Shown: in pieces, positions 9,620 to 20,047 of the stretch
How the letters are laid out: each line of letters opens with the position of its first letter
Position numbering within the stretch: position 1 is the stretch's first letter
Origin: Hydrogenovibrio halophilus DSM 15072
Lineage (GTDB): Bacteria; Pseudomonadota; Gammaproteobacteria; Thiomicrospirales; Thiomicrospiraceae
Length of the DNA: 64,000 nucleotides
Reading direction: 5' to 3'
Assembly (NCBI RefSeq): GCF_000384235.1
Contig: NZ_KB913033.1
Span: forward strand, 2,239,164 to 2,303,163
Position numbers and translations under genes: made by a program
The notes under the pieces: generated by a model
Seen by the model: the letters and a program-made list of their open reading frames with translations, nothing else
Database searches by the model: none
Told to the model about the DNA's origin: nothing

Positions 9620-10603
9620 TCAGGCGCTGTCTTTTCGATAGTACTTCTGCTCGACTTTCTTGATGGTGTCCACGATCAGCCCGGTGTCGACCTTGCCGAC
9701 AAAATAATCCGCGCCCATGGCCAGAACCTCGCGGGTGTTGTTGTCACTGGTCATGGACGTGTGCACCACGATCGGGATATGCGCCGATTTTTTGTTTTTG
9801 CGCAATTCCTGAATGACCGTGTGCCCGGACGCGACCGGCATTTCCAGATCGGTAAACACCATGGACACATCGTCCAGACTGTCCAATTCGGCCACATAAT
9901 CCAGCAGCAAACGCCCGTTTTCAAATCCGCGATGGCGCAACCCCAACTGATCAAACACCATGCCCATGTATTTCTGGATGGATTTGCTGTCCTCGGCAAA
10001 CAGAATTTCGCCTTCTTTGACCTTTTGCGTGAAGTTGTAATCGGTTTTTTTCACTTCTTCGGCCGAATCGAAAATCTTGCGCGCCATCTGCGGCATGGCT
10101 TCGATCAACATCTTTTCAATATCGAGGATGAAACAAAGCGTGTCGCTCTTGTCGAGATAAGTGTGGTTGACCACCTGGTTGGTGTTGACGTCCACGTTGT
10201 AGTTGGTGGCGGGCTTGATGTCGGCCCAGTCTTTTTCTTCGACGCCGTGAATGTGGGCCACACGCATGCCGATGAAGTTCTGGCTGAAATCGGACACAAT
10301 GATGATGGATTTTTCTTTCTGCTCCGGCGTCATCTCAAAGCCCATCCACTTGGGCACATCGATCACCGGCAGATACACGCCGCGCAGCTCGATCATGCCT
10401 TCAATCAACGGATTGGCATCCGGCATTTCCGACACGTCATAAGCGCGGCCTTCCAATACTTCACGCACCTTGAACACATTCATGCCGTAAAAAGGCGGAT
10501 CGTAATCCTCGGTGGGGAACTGAACCTGAAACACCATCAAACTCATTTGATTGTTTTTGCTCAGCTGAGCCGTTTTTTCAACTTGCTCCAGAGTGGTGGT
10601 CAT
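9620..10603 (-). CDS. cheV: Chemotaxis coupling/response protein CheV
   Basis: The 327-residue product joins an N-terminal CheW-like coupling domain (about residues 15-180, with MIELRGVYLPVIDVPKWMG) to a C-terminal receiver domain (about 200-320). The receiver has the acidic pocket EDS, the phosphorylation site VFTDLEMP and the conserved Thr/Ser in VVHTSM and Lys in FVGKVD. CheV proteins couple chemoreceptors to CheA and tune signalling through phosphorylation. The ATG at 10603 with GGGAAAG upstream gives the expected start. It sits alone, separated from other chemotaxis genes, although a CheZ-like gene lies in the same window at 55.7 kb. Confidence 0.93.
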   Translation of the reverse strand: MTTTLEQVEKTAQLSKNNQMSLMVFQVQFPTEDYDPPFYGMNVFKVREVLEGRAYDVSEMPDANPLIEGMIELRGVYLPVIDVPKWMGFEMTPEQKEKSIIIVSDFSQNFIGMRVAHIHGVEEKDWADIKPATNYNVDVNTNQVVNHTYLDKSDTLCFILDIEKMLIEAMPQMARKIFDSAEEVKKTDYNFTQKVKEGEILFAEDSKSIQKYMGMVFDQLGLRHRGFENGRLLLDYVAELDSLDDVSMVFTDLEMPVASGHTVIQELRKNKKSAHIPIVVHTSMTSDNNTREVLAMGADYFVGKVDTGLIVDTIKKVEQKYYRKDSA

Positions 10604-10760
10604 AACGCTTTCCCGTTGATTGTTTTCAAAATTGATCGCTTTATTCTGCACGGCCCCTTGCGCATTGTAAAGACAGACGCCCAAGCTTTCATGCGCTGTG
10701 GCTCCGAAGGGAGCCAACGACAGCCATAACTGCGTTCAGCAAAAAAAAGGCCAAATGCGC

Positions 10761-11384
10761 CTACAAGTCAGCCTCGGGCATCAATAACCGTTTGACCGGC
10801 TTGAAAGAACAGCGATAATGCGCGTCCAGCAAACCGTGTTGCTGTATCGCCTGCAAATGTGCCTGGGTGGGATACCCTTTGTGCCGATCAAAGCCATATT
10901 GCGGGTAAGCCTGATGCAATGCCTGCATCTGCCGGTCACGGGTCACTTTGGCCAGGATCGATGCCGCACTGATCGTGGCGATCTTGGTGTCTCCCTTGAT
11001 CACCGCCTCGCTCGGGTACACCCAATCCGGGCAACGATGGCCGTCTACCCAGACTTTTCTGACCGGCACATTCATCGCCTCAACCGCCCTTTGCATCGCC
11101 AGAAAGGTCGCCTGAAGAATGTTCAAACGGTCGATTTCCTGCGGTGTGGCTTCGCCAATCCCCCAGGCCAACGCCTGCTCCTGAATTCCGACGAACAGCT
11201 GTTCGCGTTTTCTGGGCGACAGCTTTTTGGAATCGGTCAGCGCCAGAGAGATGTTGTCAGGCAGCGCCACGGCGGCCGCCACCACATTTCCGACCAGTGG
11301 GCCGCGCCCGACTTCGTCGACACCGACGTCCAAAGCCGTCGGTGATGACGCATCCGGATCAAACAAACCCAGTTGCGCCGTCAT
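10761..11384 (-). CDS. rnhB: Ribonuclease HII
   Basis: RNase HII cuts the RNA strand of RNA-DNA hybrids and starts ribonucleotide excision from DNA. The 207-residue product has the metal-binding [12 protein letters not shown] motif at the N-terminus, [12 protein letters not shown], and the second catalytic Asp in WVDGHRCPD, with HKGYPTQAH near the end. Its ATG overlaps the lpxB stop by four bases, so translation is coupled. This is the last gene of the lipid A block; dnaE, the usual next gene, is missing and cheV follows. Confidence 0.95.
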   Translation of the reverse strand: MTAQLGLFDPDASSPTALDVGVDEVGRGPLVGNVVAAAVALPDNISLALTDSKKLSPRKREQLFVGIQEQALAWGIGEATPQEIDRLNILQATFLAMQRAVEAMNVPVRKVWVDGHRCPDWVYPSEAVIKGDTKIATISAASILAKVTRDRQMQALHQAYPQYGFDRHKGYPTQAHLQAIQQHGLLDAHYRCSFKPVKRLLMPEADL

Positions 11385-12580
11385 GAATCGCCCTGAGCTG
11401 ACGCACGCAAACCCGGCAACCAGTCCATCAGGGTTTCGGCCACCAGATCGGACGAAGCCAAATCCAGCTGATCGCGCTGCCGGGCAAAGTGCGCACATTG
11501 TTGCGCCCGAACTTCGGCGTCGTCGATGAGCGGCGTCAACGCCCGGACCAGATTGGCCGCTGTGGCTTCCTGCTGAATCAATTCCGGCACCACCGTCTGC
11601 TGCGCCAGCACATTGGGCAGTCCCACCCAGTCGGTGGTCGCCAGCCGCTTCATCAGCCAGTAGCTGACAGGATGCACTTTGATCGCCAGCACAAACGGGC
11701 GTTGCATCAGGGCCGTTTGCAGGGTGGCTGTTCCCGAAGTCACCATCAATTGATCGCTGGCCGCAATGGCCGTTTCCACCTGTCCGGTCCGAACCTGAAA
11801 ATGCTCTCGCTGTTGGGCGGACAGATTGGCCAGCAGCCCTTCAATGCGGCTTTGTGCCTGAGCATGAACCGCCGGGATCACAAATTGCATGGTCGGATAC
11901 TTTGCCAGCAGCAGGGTCGCAGCCTGCAGGTAAATCGGCATCATGGTCGCAATTTCAGACGCGCGGGATCCGGGCAGCAAACCGGTGACAGCAATCGACT
12001 CCGGCAATTGCCACTCAACCCGTGCCGCCGCTTTTGACGGGGCATTTCGGGTTTCGGCGGCCATGTAGTGCCCGACGTATTTGGCACGAATGCCATAATG
12101 CCAATACAAGGGCGGCTCAAACGGAAACAGCACAAAAACGCCATCGACCTGTTCACGGATTTTTTTCAATCGCTGTTCGCGCCAGGCCCAGACGGAGGGA
12201 CCCACATAATGAAAGGCCGGGATATTGTGTGATTTGAGTTTTTCTTCGACCGTGAAATTGAAATCCGGTGCATCGATGCCAATAAAGGCGGTGGGGTTGA
12301 GTTCGATCAGCTGCCGGATCAGTCGTTTTCTGATTTTGACCAGGCCTGGTAAATGTTTGAGGACCTCGAACAGTCCCATGACCGAAAGCCGGGACATGGG
12401 GTACCAGCTTTCCATGCCCTGAGCCATCATGGCCGGGCCACCGATGCCAACAAACCGAGCGTGGGGAAAACGTTGCTTGAGCGCGGCAATCACACCCGCA
12501 CCCAGTTGGTCGCCGGAGGTTTCACCGGCCACCAGGGCAAACACCGGAGAAGGGGACGTCAATTCAGCGGACAATGCCAC
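11381..12580 (-). CDS. lpxB: Lipid-A-disaccharide synthase
   Basis: LpxB condenses UDP-diacylglucosamine with lipid X to form the lipid A disaccharide at the inner membrane. The 399-residue product has the family start [13 protein letters not shown], the membrane-insertion region, GIDAPDFNF, and [12 protein letters not shown]. It opens with GTG and overlaps lpxA by 17 bases. The palindrome copy at 12339-12350 encodes Leu-Pro-Gly-Leu-Val in the segment after the MGLFEVL motif, the only copy in this phase. Together with lpxA and lpxD upstream it gives most of the early lipid A pathway. Confidence 0.96.
   Translation of the reverse strand: MALSAELTSPSPVFALVAGETSGDQLGAGVIAALKQRFPHARFVGIGGPAMMAQGMESWYPMSRLSVMGLFEVLKHLPGLVKIRKRLIRQLIELNPTAFIGIDAPDFNFTVEEKLKSHNIPAFHYVGPSVWAWREQRLKKIREQVDGVFVLFPFEPPLYWHYGIRAKYVGHYMAAETRNAPSKAAARVEWQLPESIAVTGLLPGSRASEIATMMPIYLQAATLLLAKYPTMQFVIPAVHAQAQSRIEGLLANLSAQQREHFQVRTGQVETAIAASDQLMVTSGTATLQTALMQRPFVLAIKVHPVSYWLMKRLATTDWVGLPNVLAQQTVVPELIQQEATAANLVRALTPLIDDAEVRAQQCAHFARQRDQLDLASSDLVAETLMDWLPGLRASAQGDS
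12339..12350. repeat. ACCAGGCCTGGT palindrome, copy 4
   Basis: Lies inside lpxB and is the only coding copy read in the Pro-Gly-Leu-Val phase. The left flank is TTTTG, the right flank AAATG. Confidence 0.9.
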
Positions 12581-13334
12581 GATGGGTCGACGATAAAAAG
12601 GTCAGAAGCGTGTCCAGCGTACCCTGGTCATCATTGAGCGCATCGATTTCGACAATGGCTTCTTCCAGGCGATAACCGGTGCGATAGAGGGCCCGATAGG
12701 CTTTTTTGACCAGATTGATTTGGGTGCGATCAAAGCCCCGACGTTTCAGGCCTTCCAGATTCAGCCCGCGGGGACCGGCCAGATTACCGGAAACGGTAAT
12801 AAAATTGGGCACATCCTGATTGATCACACTGCCCATTCCACAAAACGCGTGTTCGCCGATATTGCAAAACTGGTGTACCAGTGTATAACCACCGAGAATC
12901 GCCCAGTCATCAACCCGGACATGACCGGCCAGAGCGGAGGCATTGGCAAAAATGGTGTGATCCCCCACCACGCAGTCGTGTGCGATGTGTACGCCAGCCA
13001 TCACCCAATTGTCATTACCAATGGTGGTTTCCCCCCGATCCTGGGCGGTGCCGCGGTTCAGGGTGACGTTTTCGCGAAAGGTGTTGTCGTGCCCGATGCG
13101 CAAACGGGTGGGTTCGTCATTGTATTTTTTGTCCTGCGGAGCCGCGCCAATGGAACCAAACTGAAAAAACCGGTTATTGCGACCGATTTCGGTGGGGCCG
13201 GAAATGACCACATGCGGGCCAACCACGGTGTTTTCGTCAATGCACACATGGCCTTCAATCACCGAATAGGGGCCAACTTCGACCGATTCGGCCAGCTCCG
13301 CTTTGGGATCAATGATGGCAGTCGGATGAATCAC
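12564..13334 (-). CDS. lpxA: UDP-N-acetylglucosamine acyltransferase
   Basis: LpxA adds the first 3-hydroxyacyl chain from acyl-ACP to UDP-GlcNAc. The 256-residue product is a left-handed beta helix built of hexapeptide repeats (IDPKAE, VEVGPY, and onward), with the catalytic-His segment IAHDCVVGDH and the C-terminal helices. It starts with GTG at 13334, well placed after AAGGA. It lies 45 nt after fabZ and overlaps lpxB. Acyl-chain length preference cannot be read with confidence. Confidence 0.96.
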   Translation of the reverse strand: MIHPTAIIDPKAELAESVEVGPYSVIEGHVCIDENTVVGPHVVISGPTEIGRNNRFFQFGSIGAAPQDKKYNDEPTRLRIGHDNTFRENVTLNRGTAQDRGETTIGNDNWVMAGVHIAHDCVVGDHTIFANASALAGHVRVDDWAILGGYTLVHQFCNIGEHAFCGMGSVINQDVPNFITVSGNLAGPRGLNLEGLKRRGFDRTQINLVKKAYRALYRTGYRLEEAIVEIDALNDDQGTLDTLLTFLSSTHRGIVR

Positions 13335-13379
13335 AACAGGTTCCTTGCATCCAGATAGTGGGAAAACAGCGCATAACCG

Positions 13380-13820
13380 CTACACATTGCGCTCGGCGCA
13401 CATCATATCACAGGCGGCGATCACCTTGCCGTCCACCCGGGTTTCACACTGAAACTTCCAGATGCCCTTTTTATTGGTCAGGGCTTTGACTTCGAATTCC
13501 AGCTTGTCTCCCGGAATGGCCGGTTTGCGAAAACGGCAATTGTCCACCGCCGCCAGGTAATACATGGTCTGGCCATCCGGCTTCACGCCCTGACTTTTAA
13601 ACGCCAGAATCCCGGTACACTGCGCCATGGCTTCGATGATCATCACCCCTGGCATAATCGGGTTATCGGGAAAATGCCCGGTAAACTGGGGTTCGTTGTA
13701 AGTGACATTCTTGTAGGCTTTCAAAGAAACGCCGGCTTCAAACTCGGTCACACGGTCCACCAGCAAAAACGGGTAGCGGTGAGGCAGGTAATCAAAAATT
13801 TCTTTCACATCCAAAATCAT
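13380..13820 (-). CDS. fabZ: 3-hydroxyacyl-[acyl-carrier-protein] dehydratase FabZ
   Basis: FabZ dehydrates beta-hydroxyacyl-ACP in type II fatty-acid synthesis and competes with LpxA/LpxD for the same substrates. The 146-residue hot-dog-fold product has the active-site His in [13 protein letters not shown] and the Glu in [11 protein letters not shown]. Its start overlaps the lpxD stop by four bases (ATGA type). Family length and position between lpxD and lpxA are standard. Confidence 0.96.
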   Translation of the reverse strand: MILDVKEIFDYLPHRYPFLLVDRVTEFEAGVSLKAYKNVTYNEPQFTGHFPDNPIMPGVMIIEAMAQCTGILAFKSQGVKPDGQTMYYLAAVDNCRFRKPAIPGDKLEFEVKALTNKKGIWKFQCETRVDGKVIAACDMMCAERNV

Positions 13821-14863
13821 ACGTCTTTATCCAAGTCATGTTTCAGGGCCGACAATGCTTTTTCCAGCGCTTTAATCCGGCTGGCCATTTTATCAAGGGT
13901 TTTCACGCGCACCATGTTTTTTTGCCACTGGGACGCTTCAATCGCCGGAAAACCGGCATAAGCGCCGGACTGTTTGAGCGAATGCGTCACACCGGCCTTG
14001 CCCGCCACAAAGACGTGATCGGTGATCGTCAAGTGGCCGGAAACGCCTGACTGACCGCCAAACTGACAATGCGCTCCAACCTGAGTGCTGCCGGCAAACC
14101 CGGACTGGGCGGCCACGGCAACGCCTTTGTCGAGGCGCACGTTATGCGCCACCTGCACCTGAGCGTCAATAATGCAATCGTCGGCGATAACGGTGTCATC
14201 CAAAGCACCACGATGAACGGTGGCATTGTTGCCGATGAACACCCGATCGCCAATCACCACCCGCCCGATCTGTGGAATACGCTGCCATCGGCCTTCGTGC
14301 GGCGCAAACCCAAAACCGTGCCCGCCAATCACGCATCCGGCATCGAGATACGCTTCCCGGCCAATCACGACCTTGTCAGCGATCGTGACATTCGGAGCCA
14401 GATAGGCATCGGCACCAAGGGAGACGCCGGACTGAATCACGGTTCCGGCCTCAATCACACACCCTTTAGCAATCGAGGTGCCCGCTCCGACCACAACATT
14501 CGGCCCGATGAAAACGTCGTCCGCAATCTGCGCCGTTTCATCAAGCTGCGCACTGGGATGGATATGACAAGGGAAAACACGCTGATTGAGTTTTTGAGCC
14601 ACCAACGCATACACGTAATAAGGATTCTGAACGATCAGCTTCGGCCCCTGAATCAGGACCGAATCGTCCGGCTTGAGTATCACACATCCGGCTTGTGTCT
14701 GGGCCAACTCATCCTTTCGTTTGGGATCATTATAAAAAGCCAGGTTGGATTTTCCTGCCTGTCGGAGGCTGGCGACCTGTTGGATTTCAAGGGTCAATGC
14801 CCCGGTATGGTCGCATTCAATGCCCCGTTCCGACAAAAAATTCAGGATCTGTTCAAGCGTCAA
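13817..14863 (-). CDS. lpxD: UDP-3-O-(3-hydroxyacyl)glucosamine N-acyltransferase
   Basis: LpxD adds the N-linked 3-hydroxyacyl chain to the deacetylated lipid A precursor. The 348-residue product has an N-terminal uridine-binding domain, a long hexapeptide-repeat beta helix (for example [14 protein letters not shown]) with the catalytic His in [14 protein letters not shown] or [10 protein letters not shown], and a C-terminal helix rich in Lys and Leu. The start codon appears to be TTG at 14863, preceded by a GAGAGA ribosome site. It follows skp by about 50 nt. Confidence 0.95.
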   Translation of the reverse strand: MTLEQILNFLSERGIECDHTGALTLEIQQVASLRQAGKSNLAFYNDPKRKDELAQTQAGCVILKPDDSVLIQGPKLIVQNPYYVYALVAQKLNQRVFPCHIHPSAQLDETAQIADDVFIGPNVVVGAGTSIAKGCVIEAGTVIQSGVSLGADAYLAPNVTIADKVVIGREAYLDAGCVIGGHGFGFAPHEGRWQRIPQIGRVVIGDRVFIGNNATVHRGALDDTVIADDCIIDAQVQVAHNVRLDKGVAVAAQSGFAGSTQVGAHCQFGGQSGVSGHLTITDHVFVAGKAGVTHSLKQSGAYAGFPAIEASQWQKNMVRVKTLDKMASRIKALEKALSALKHDLDKDV

Positions 14864-14915
14864 AAAAAGTCTCTCTCTGTGGTCTCAGGGCGGATAGCGC
14901 CGGGCAAAGGCACAA

Positions 14916-15452
14916 TCACTGATTGAAGCTGGAGCGTTTTGCCTGGTGGGATTCTTTCAGAAACTCCAACACCTTCTGGGTGATATCAAGCCGGTCACTG
15001 GTATAGGCAATCCCTTCATACAAAATCAGATCGTAAGACGACTCCTTGCCAATGCTCTTGATCGCATCGTTCACGGTTTCCTGAATCTTTGAGAGTTCTT
15101 CATTGCGACGGATGTTCACCAATTCCTGAATGTCATTGCGTTTTCGCTGAATATCCCGGGACAGCATGGTCATTTCACGTTCTGAAGCGGCCTTTTGTGC
15201 GTCCGTCATCACAGCCTGATTTTTCTGGAACGTCTGCTGTTTCTTTTCCAGTTGCTGCGCCATGTTTTCCAGTTCGGCCTGCTGTGGCTCGAACTCTTTT
15301 TCCAGATTCGCACCCGCCGCCTGGGCTTGCGGTGCCTGTTCCAGCAACAACCCCACATTGACCACAGCGATGTTCGCCGGTTGCTGTGCCCAGGCCGTTG
15401 CTGTCAGCATCCAGGCCAACCATCCGACTAAAAACAATCTGTGAATGCTCAT
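14916..15452 (-). CDS. skp: Periplasmic outer-membrane protein chaperone Skp/OmpH
   Basis: Skp holds unfolded outer-membrane proteins as they cross the periplasm toward BamA. The 178-residue product has a signal peptide ending near AWAQ, a small core with IAVVNVGLLL, and long Glu/Gln/Lys helices (about residues 50-115) that would form the trimer's tentacles. It lies directly after bamA in the same transcript, the standard pairing. Confidence 0.93.
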   Translation of the reverse strand: MSIHRLFLVGWLAWMLTATAWAQQPANIAVVNVGLLLEQAPQAQAAGANLEKEFEPQQAELENMAQQLEKKQQTFQKNQAVMTDAQKAASEREMTMLSRDIQRKRNDIQELVNIRRNEELSKIQETVNDAIKSIGKESSYDLILYEGIAYTSDRLDITQKVLEFLKESHQAKRSSFNQ

Positions 15453-15529
15453 GTTTTTGTTCCCGTAATAAAACTGTTTAAACGCGTATTATAGCGAAAA
15501 GGCACAAAGGTTTTAAGACGCTTTGCCCA

Positions 15530-17824
15530 TCACATCGGAATGCCCAGATTGAACTGAAACGCCTGGAGCTCGTCTTCGTCTTCACTGTTGAGTGGGCGAG
15601 CAAAACTGAATGCCAGTGGTCCGACTGGCGTAATCCAGGAAACCCCGACCCCATAGGCACTGCGCAAGGTGCTGAATTCCACATTATCGTAAGATTCATA
15701 CACATTACCGGCATCCACAAAAAGGCTGACCCGCAGATTTTCCGAATCCTCGATCAAAGGCATGGGGAAAATGATCTGGGCATTGGTCACGATCCGGAAA
15801 CTGCCCCCTTTGGGATCGTCAGACACCGCATCATTGCTGTCATAACGCGGCCCCAGAGAGTTGGGCTCAAACCCTCGAACCGAACCGATGCCACCCGCGT
15901 AAAAATTCTCGAAGAATGGGAGGTTTCCAGGATTGTTGCCATAACCTTCGCCATAGGCCACATCCCCTTTCAGTTTCAGCGTAAAGTCATCGCTCAAAGG
16001 GAAATAAGCGTTTTCTTCCAAAAACAGTTTGTAGAAAGCCAGGTCGCTGTTGGTAGGGACAACGACTTCGGTGCTGATACTGGTGTCATGCCCATCTGTG
16101 GGAAAATAAAAGGAATTTTTGGTGTCATAGGTCCAGCCTGCAGTCACTCGAACTGACTGGAAATCTTCGCCCATGTCTGCCACAAACGCATCGCAGGCAT
16201 CAAAATCAGTAATACACCCGATGGATTGGTTGTCAAATTTCAAACCATAATTCAAGCGACTGTATTCGCTGGTCGGATAGCCGATACTGGTTCGCACACC
16301 CATGGTGTCTACCTTGTAGTTGGACACGTTCAATTCTTCGGCATCAATGCTGCGGAAATAAAACCCGCCGCCCAAAGACATCCCATCCTCGGTGAAATAC
16401 GGATTGGTCAAACTGATATTGGAAGATTTTACTGAGGCACTGTAATTGACATCAACATTGGCCCGGTAACCCGAACCAATCACATTTCGTTCGGAAACAC
16501 CGACCTGAAAACTGACCCCATCCAGCTGAGAATAGCCCACCCCGGCATTAAAGGAACCGGTGGATTCTTCTTCGACTTTCACAATCAGATCCACCTGGTC
16601 TTCAGACACCCGATCGGTTTCGATGTCGGCACGAGTGAAATACCCCAATTGATTCAGACGGGTTTTGGAGCGTTTGACGGCCTGCAATGAATAAGGGGCG
16701 CTTTCCAATTGACGCAATTCACGCCGGATCACATGATCCTGCGTGCGGGTGTTGCCTTCCACATTGATTCGACGCACATAAACACGACTCTTGGGTTCAA
16801 TGCGAAAATCCAGTGATACGGTACGATTTTCTTCATCCAACTCGGTGATTGGCTCGATTTCAGCAAAAGCGTAGCCTTCTTCACTCAAGCGATTACGAAA
16901 AGCCTCCACCGACGCCACCAACTTGGATCTTGAAAAAAGCGCGCCCTGTTCGATTTCCTTGAGTGCGTCCAGTTCCGTTTCTGAGACAATGGTCTCACCG
17001 GAATAACGAATATCCGAAATGCGGTATTGATCGCCTTCGTCCAGATTGACGGTAATAAACACCTGGGTTTTGTCCGGCGACAGACTGACCTGAGAAGAGC
17101 GCACATCAAACTGGGCAAAGCCCCGATCAAGGTAATAAGAGCGGATGGTTTCCAGATCAGACTGAAGTTTGGGTTTGGCATACTTATCGGAATCGCCAAA
17201 CATGGCGGATTCTGTCAACAACATGCGGCGTTTCAACAGATCATCACCAAACGCATGATTGCCGACAAACTGAATCTGGCCGATGCTGGCCGGTTCGTTT
17301 TCTTCGATTTCAACCGAAAGCGCCACCCGGTTACGTGGCAAAGACTCAACGTTTACCACCACTTCGGCCGCATAGTAGCCCTGATTCTGATAACGGCGCT
17401 TAAGATCCAGAACAATCCGTTCCATCTGCGCATCATTAAAGATGCGACCCTGCTTGATGCCCAGGGTTTCCATTGCCTGTTCCATGTCTTCGCTTTTGAT
17501 CAGTTCATTGCCTTCAAAACGAACCTGAGCAATGGAGGGCCTTTCTTTGACCTCGATCTGCAAAATGCCCTGTTGATCAATGGACACCACGATGTCCTGA
17601 AAAAAGTCCGTCGCATAGAGTTTGCGGATGCTCTCCTGAACGGCTTCCTGGGTCAGGGCGTCGCCTTTATCCAGCGTCAGGTAACTGCGCACCGTTTCCA
17701 GGCTGACCCGTTCATTGCCCTCAACGTTCACGCCCTGAACATTGCCAGGCAGTTGACCCAAGGCGACGCTCTGCACACTCAAAGCCGTCGACAACCCAAT
17801 AATCTGAATGATTTTTTTAGCCAT
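15530..17824 (-). CDS. bamA: Outer membrane protein assembly factor BamA
   Basis: BamA is the central pore of the beta-barrel assembly machine in the outer membrane. The 764-residue product has a signal peptide, five POTRA domains (about residues 25-420; the first is VQGVNVEGNERVSLETVRSY) and a C-terminal 16-strand barrel with the conserved VRGFEPNSLGPR lid-loop motif. One oddity is the last residue: the chain ends in FQFNLGIPM, not in the aromatic residue that normally closes the beta signal. It overlaps rseP by eight bases. Confidence 0.97.
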   Translation of the reverse strand: MAKKIIQIIGLSTALSVQSVALGQLPGNVQGVNVEGNERVSLETVRSYLTLDKGDALTQEAVQESIRKLYATDFFQDIVVSIDQQGILQIEVKERPSIAQVRFEGNELIKSEDMEQAMETLGIKQGRIFNDAQMERIVLDLKRRYQNQGYYAAEVVVNVESLPRNRVALSVEIEENEPASIGQIQFVGNHAFGDDLLKRRMLLTESAMFGDSDKYAKPKLQSDLETIRSYYLDRGFAQFDVRSSQVSLSPDKTQVFITVNLDEGDQYRISDIRYSGETIVSETELDALKEIEQGALFSRSKLVASVEAFRNRLSEEGYAFAEIEPITELDEENRTVSLDFRIEPKSRVYVRRINVEGNTRTQDHVIRRELRQLESAPYSLQAVKRSKTRLNQLGYFTRADIETDRVSEDQVDLIVKVEEESTGSFNAGVGYSQLDGVSFQVGVSERNVIGSGYRANVDVNYSASVKSSNISLTNPYFTEDGMSLGGGFYFRSIDAEELNVSNYKVDTMGVRTSIGYPTSEYSRLNYGLKFDNQSIGCITDFDACDAFVADMGEDFQSVRVTAGWTYDTKNSFYFPTDGHDTSISTEVVVPTNSDLAFYKLFLEENAYFPLSDDFTLKLKGDVAYGEGYGNNPGNLPFFENFYAGGIGSVRGFEPNSLGPRYDSNDAVSDDPKGGSFRIVTNAQIIFPMPLIEDSENLRVSLFVDAGNVYESYDNVEFSTLRSAYGVGVSWITPVGPLAFSFARPLNSEDEDELQAFQFNLGIPM

Positions 17825-19202
17825 TTGTCAGTCTTACCACATCGTTAAACAACGCAAAAAAGGTCAACCCCAGAATCAGAAACATTCCGATTTTCTGCGC
17901 CCCTGCCTCAATCCCTTCGCTGACCGGTGTTCCTTTCAACATTTCAATCAGATAAAACACCAGATGCCCACCATCAAGCAAAGGGATTGGCAAAAGATTC
18001 AAAATTCCCAGACTCAGACTCAAAAGTCCCAACAACCCCAAAAAGGTTACCCAGCCTGATTGCATGGCCTTGCCAGAAAACTCTGCAATACTAACAGGTC
18101 CGGACAGATTCGACCAGTTTACATCGCCCACAAACATACGTTTTATCAGGGTCAGACTCATTTCAATCCAATTGAGATTATGGTGCCAGCCCATTTCCAA
18201 AGCATCCACAGGCCCCACATCCAGCTGAGCCTGGTAACGCTCACGCAAAGACGGTGGGAACTGCACACTGGCTCCCATAAAGCCAATGTCGCCCGCATCG
18301 GTGCTTTGACGATCCAGAGTGATCTCACGTTGCAACGAACGGCCTTCCCGCTCGACCGTCAAGGTCAGTGTTTCGCCCGGATGACGCCGTATCTCTTCTG
18401 TCAATGCCTGCCAGGAAGCCACCGGCTGACCTGCCACTGAAAGGATACGGTCACCGGCCACCAATCCAGCACGCTCTGCCGGACTCTCAGGAGAGGTGTT
18501 CGCCAACACGGGGGCCAGATCGGGACCGGAAGGGACAACCCCCAGCTTCCGCCACCAGTTGGACTTGGGCTGATTCACCGACAGGGCGTCAATGGGCAAG
18601 GTCGAGGTGTGACTTTCCCCGCCTGCCTCCGTGTCGGAAGCGGCGGAAAATGCCCGATACCTCAACGTCACCTGATTTTTCTCATTGACGACGGACGTCA
18701 GCAGAATTTGCTGAGCCTGCTGCCAGGTTTGCACCGACTTGTCATTCATGTGGGTCAAAAGCCATTGCTCAGAAGTTTTCCCTGCAAACGGGGTACTGGC
18801 CGAATCCCACACAAACACCGGTTTCAGACCTGAAACCCCGGAAGCAAACATCACAGCAAACACCCACCAGGCAAAGAGCAGATTGATCAAAGGCCCGGCG
18901 GCCACCACCGCAAAGCGTTTGTACACCGACTGACGATTAAATGCCCGGGACCGATCTTCCGGCGCGACCGGCTCCACTCGTTCGTCAGCAAAACGCACAT
19001 AACCGCCAAGTGGAATCGCGGCGATTTGAAACCGGGTTTCGCGGCCCTGTCGGGACCATAACGGCTTGCCAAAACCAATGGAAAAATGGGTGACCTTGAT
19101 CTTGAACAGGCGTGCGACCGCATAGTGCCCCCATTCATGCACGGTGACCAATATCCCGATGGCCACCACAAACCCCAGCAAGGACCAGAGAAGGGTCATC
19201 AT
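17817..19202 (-). CDS. rseP: Site-2 protease RseP (RIP metalloprotease)
   Basis: RseP is an inner-membrane zinc protease that releases sigma-E by cutting anti-sigma factor RseA and clears signal peptides. The 461-residue product has the zinc motif HEWGH in the first membrane helix, two PDZ domains in the middle (the clearer one has AERAGLVAGDRILSVAGQPV) and the third zinc ligand in LLDGGH near the C-terminus. It overlaps cdsA by four bases and bamA by eight. rseA and rpoE are not in this window. Confidence 0.96.
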   Translation of the reverse strand: MMTLLWSLLGFVVAIGILVTVHEWGHYAVARLFKIKVTHFSIGFGKPLWSRQGRETRFQIAAIPLGGYVRFADERVEPVAPEDRSRAFNRQSVYKRFAVVAAGPLINLLFAWWVFAVMFASGVSGLKPVFVWDSASTPFAGKTSEQWLLTHMNDKSVQTWQQAQQILLTSVVNEKNQVTLRYRAFSAASDTEAGGESHTSTLPIDALSVNQPKSNWWRKLGVVPSGPDLAPVLANTSPESPAERAGLVAGDRILSVAGQPVASWQALTEEIRRHPGETLTLTVEREGRSLQREITLDRQSTDAGDIGFMGASVQFPPSLRERYQAQLDVGPVDALEMGWHHNLNWIEMSLTLIKRMFVGDVNWSNLSGPVSIAEFSGKAMQSGWVTFLGLLGLLSLSLGILNLLPIPLLDGGHLVFYLIEMLKGTPVSEGIEAGAQKIGMFLILGLTFFALFNDVVRLTNG

Positions 19203-20047
19203 GACACCGTCAGCCAGAAGAAAAAGAGCCAGGGGACGGCAAGCAGCAAGCTGTCAATGCGATCAAGCAAACCGCCATGACCGGGCAAAAGCCGCCCACT
19301 GTCCTTTCGATGATGAAGGCGCTTAAGCAGACTTTCAAATAAGTCGCCAAATACCGACAGCAAACCGATTGCTGTCAGGCCCAGCGCCAGAAATGGCAAC
19401 GAAGCATTCAATCCGGGGACAAACATCTGATCCAGCCAGGCCAGGCCGATCCATGCCACCACAAACGCGAACAGACCGCCTCCAAGCACCCCTTCCCAGG
19501 TTTTTCCAGGGCTGACATACACGGCAAGCTTGGTTCGTCCGAATTGACGACCGCTGAAATAAGCCCCGGTGTCCACGGCCCAGATCACAAACAGACTCAG
19601 CAACAAGATCACCGGCCCGAAACCGTGGAGCAGCAACCAGGTCGTCACATGAAACAGCACGATCAGCATGGCACCGATCAGCAAAGACCACCAGGCCTGG
19701 TAAGTTTTCCCCAACACAGAATCGAGCGAAACCTGCCCTTGCTGTTTCTGGTACCACCAGACCGACCCGACCATCCAAAAGGTCAACACAACCGTCAGTG
19801 CCAACCAGAAGCCGAGCGGAATCGTCGCCAGCCACGGCAAAGCCGCCACCATCGCTGCGACCGCGGACGCGTAAGCAATGCGGCCATTCTGCGTTTGCTC
19901 GGAAAAGGCCAGTCCGAACCATTCTCGCGCCGCCAGGAAGGCCGACAGCGTCAGCATCACCAGCCACCCTGTCGACCCGCCCCAGAACAAGACCATCAAA
20001 AGCGCGGCAAACAACGCACTCGCTGTCAGAATCCGTTGTTTTAACAT
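19199..20047 (-). CDS. cdsA: Phosphatidate cytidylyltransferase
   Basis: CdsA makes CDP-diacylglycerol from CTP and phosphatidic acid, the branch point for all phospholipids. The 282-residue product has about eight membrane helices and the family signature around GGLFAFV, SVFGDLFESLLKR and KDSGRLLPGHGGLLDRIDS. The palindrome copy at 19690-19701 encodes Tyr-Gln-Ala-Trp-Trp inside a helix region. It starts seven bases inside uppS. dxr, often next door, is absent. Confidence 0.95.
   Translation of the reverse strand: MLKQRILTASALFAALLMVLFWGGSTGWLVMLTLSAFLAAREWFGLAFSEQTQNGRIAYASAVAAMVAALPWLATIPLGFWLALTVVLTFWMVGSVWWYQKQQGQVSLDSVLGKTYQAWWSLLIGAMLIVLFHVTTWLLLHGFGPVILLLSLFVIWAVDTGAYFSGRQFGRTKLAVYVSPGKTWEGVLGGGLFAFVVAWIGLAWLDQMFVPGLNASLPFLALGLTAIGLLSVFGDLFESLLKRLHHRKDSGRLLPGHGGLLDRIDSLLLAVPWLFFFWLTVS
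19690..19701. repeat. ACCAGGCCTGGT palindrome, copy 5
   Basis: Lies inside cdsA and encodes Tyr-Gln-Ala-Trp-Trp. The flanks are less regular than in intergenic copies (AAAGACC on the left, AAGTTTT on the right). Confidence 0.9.
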
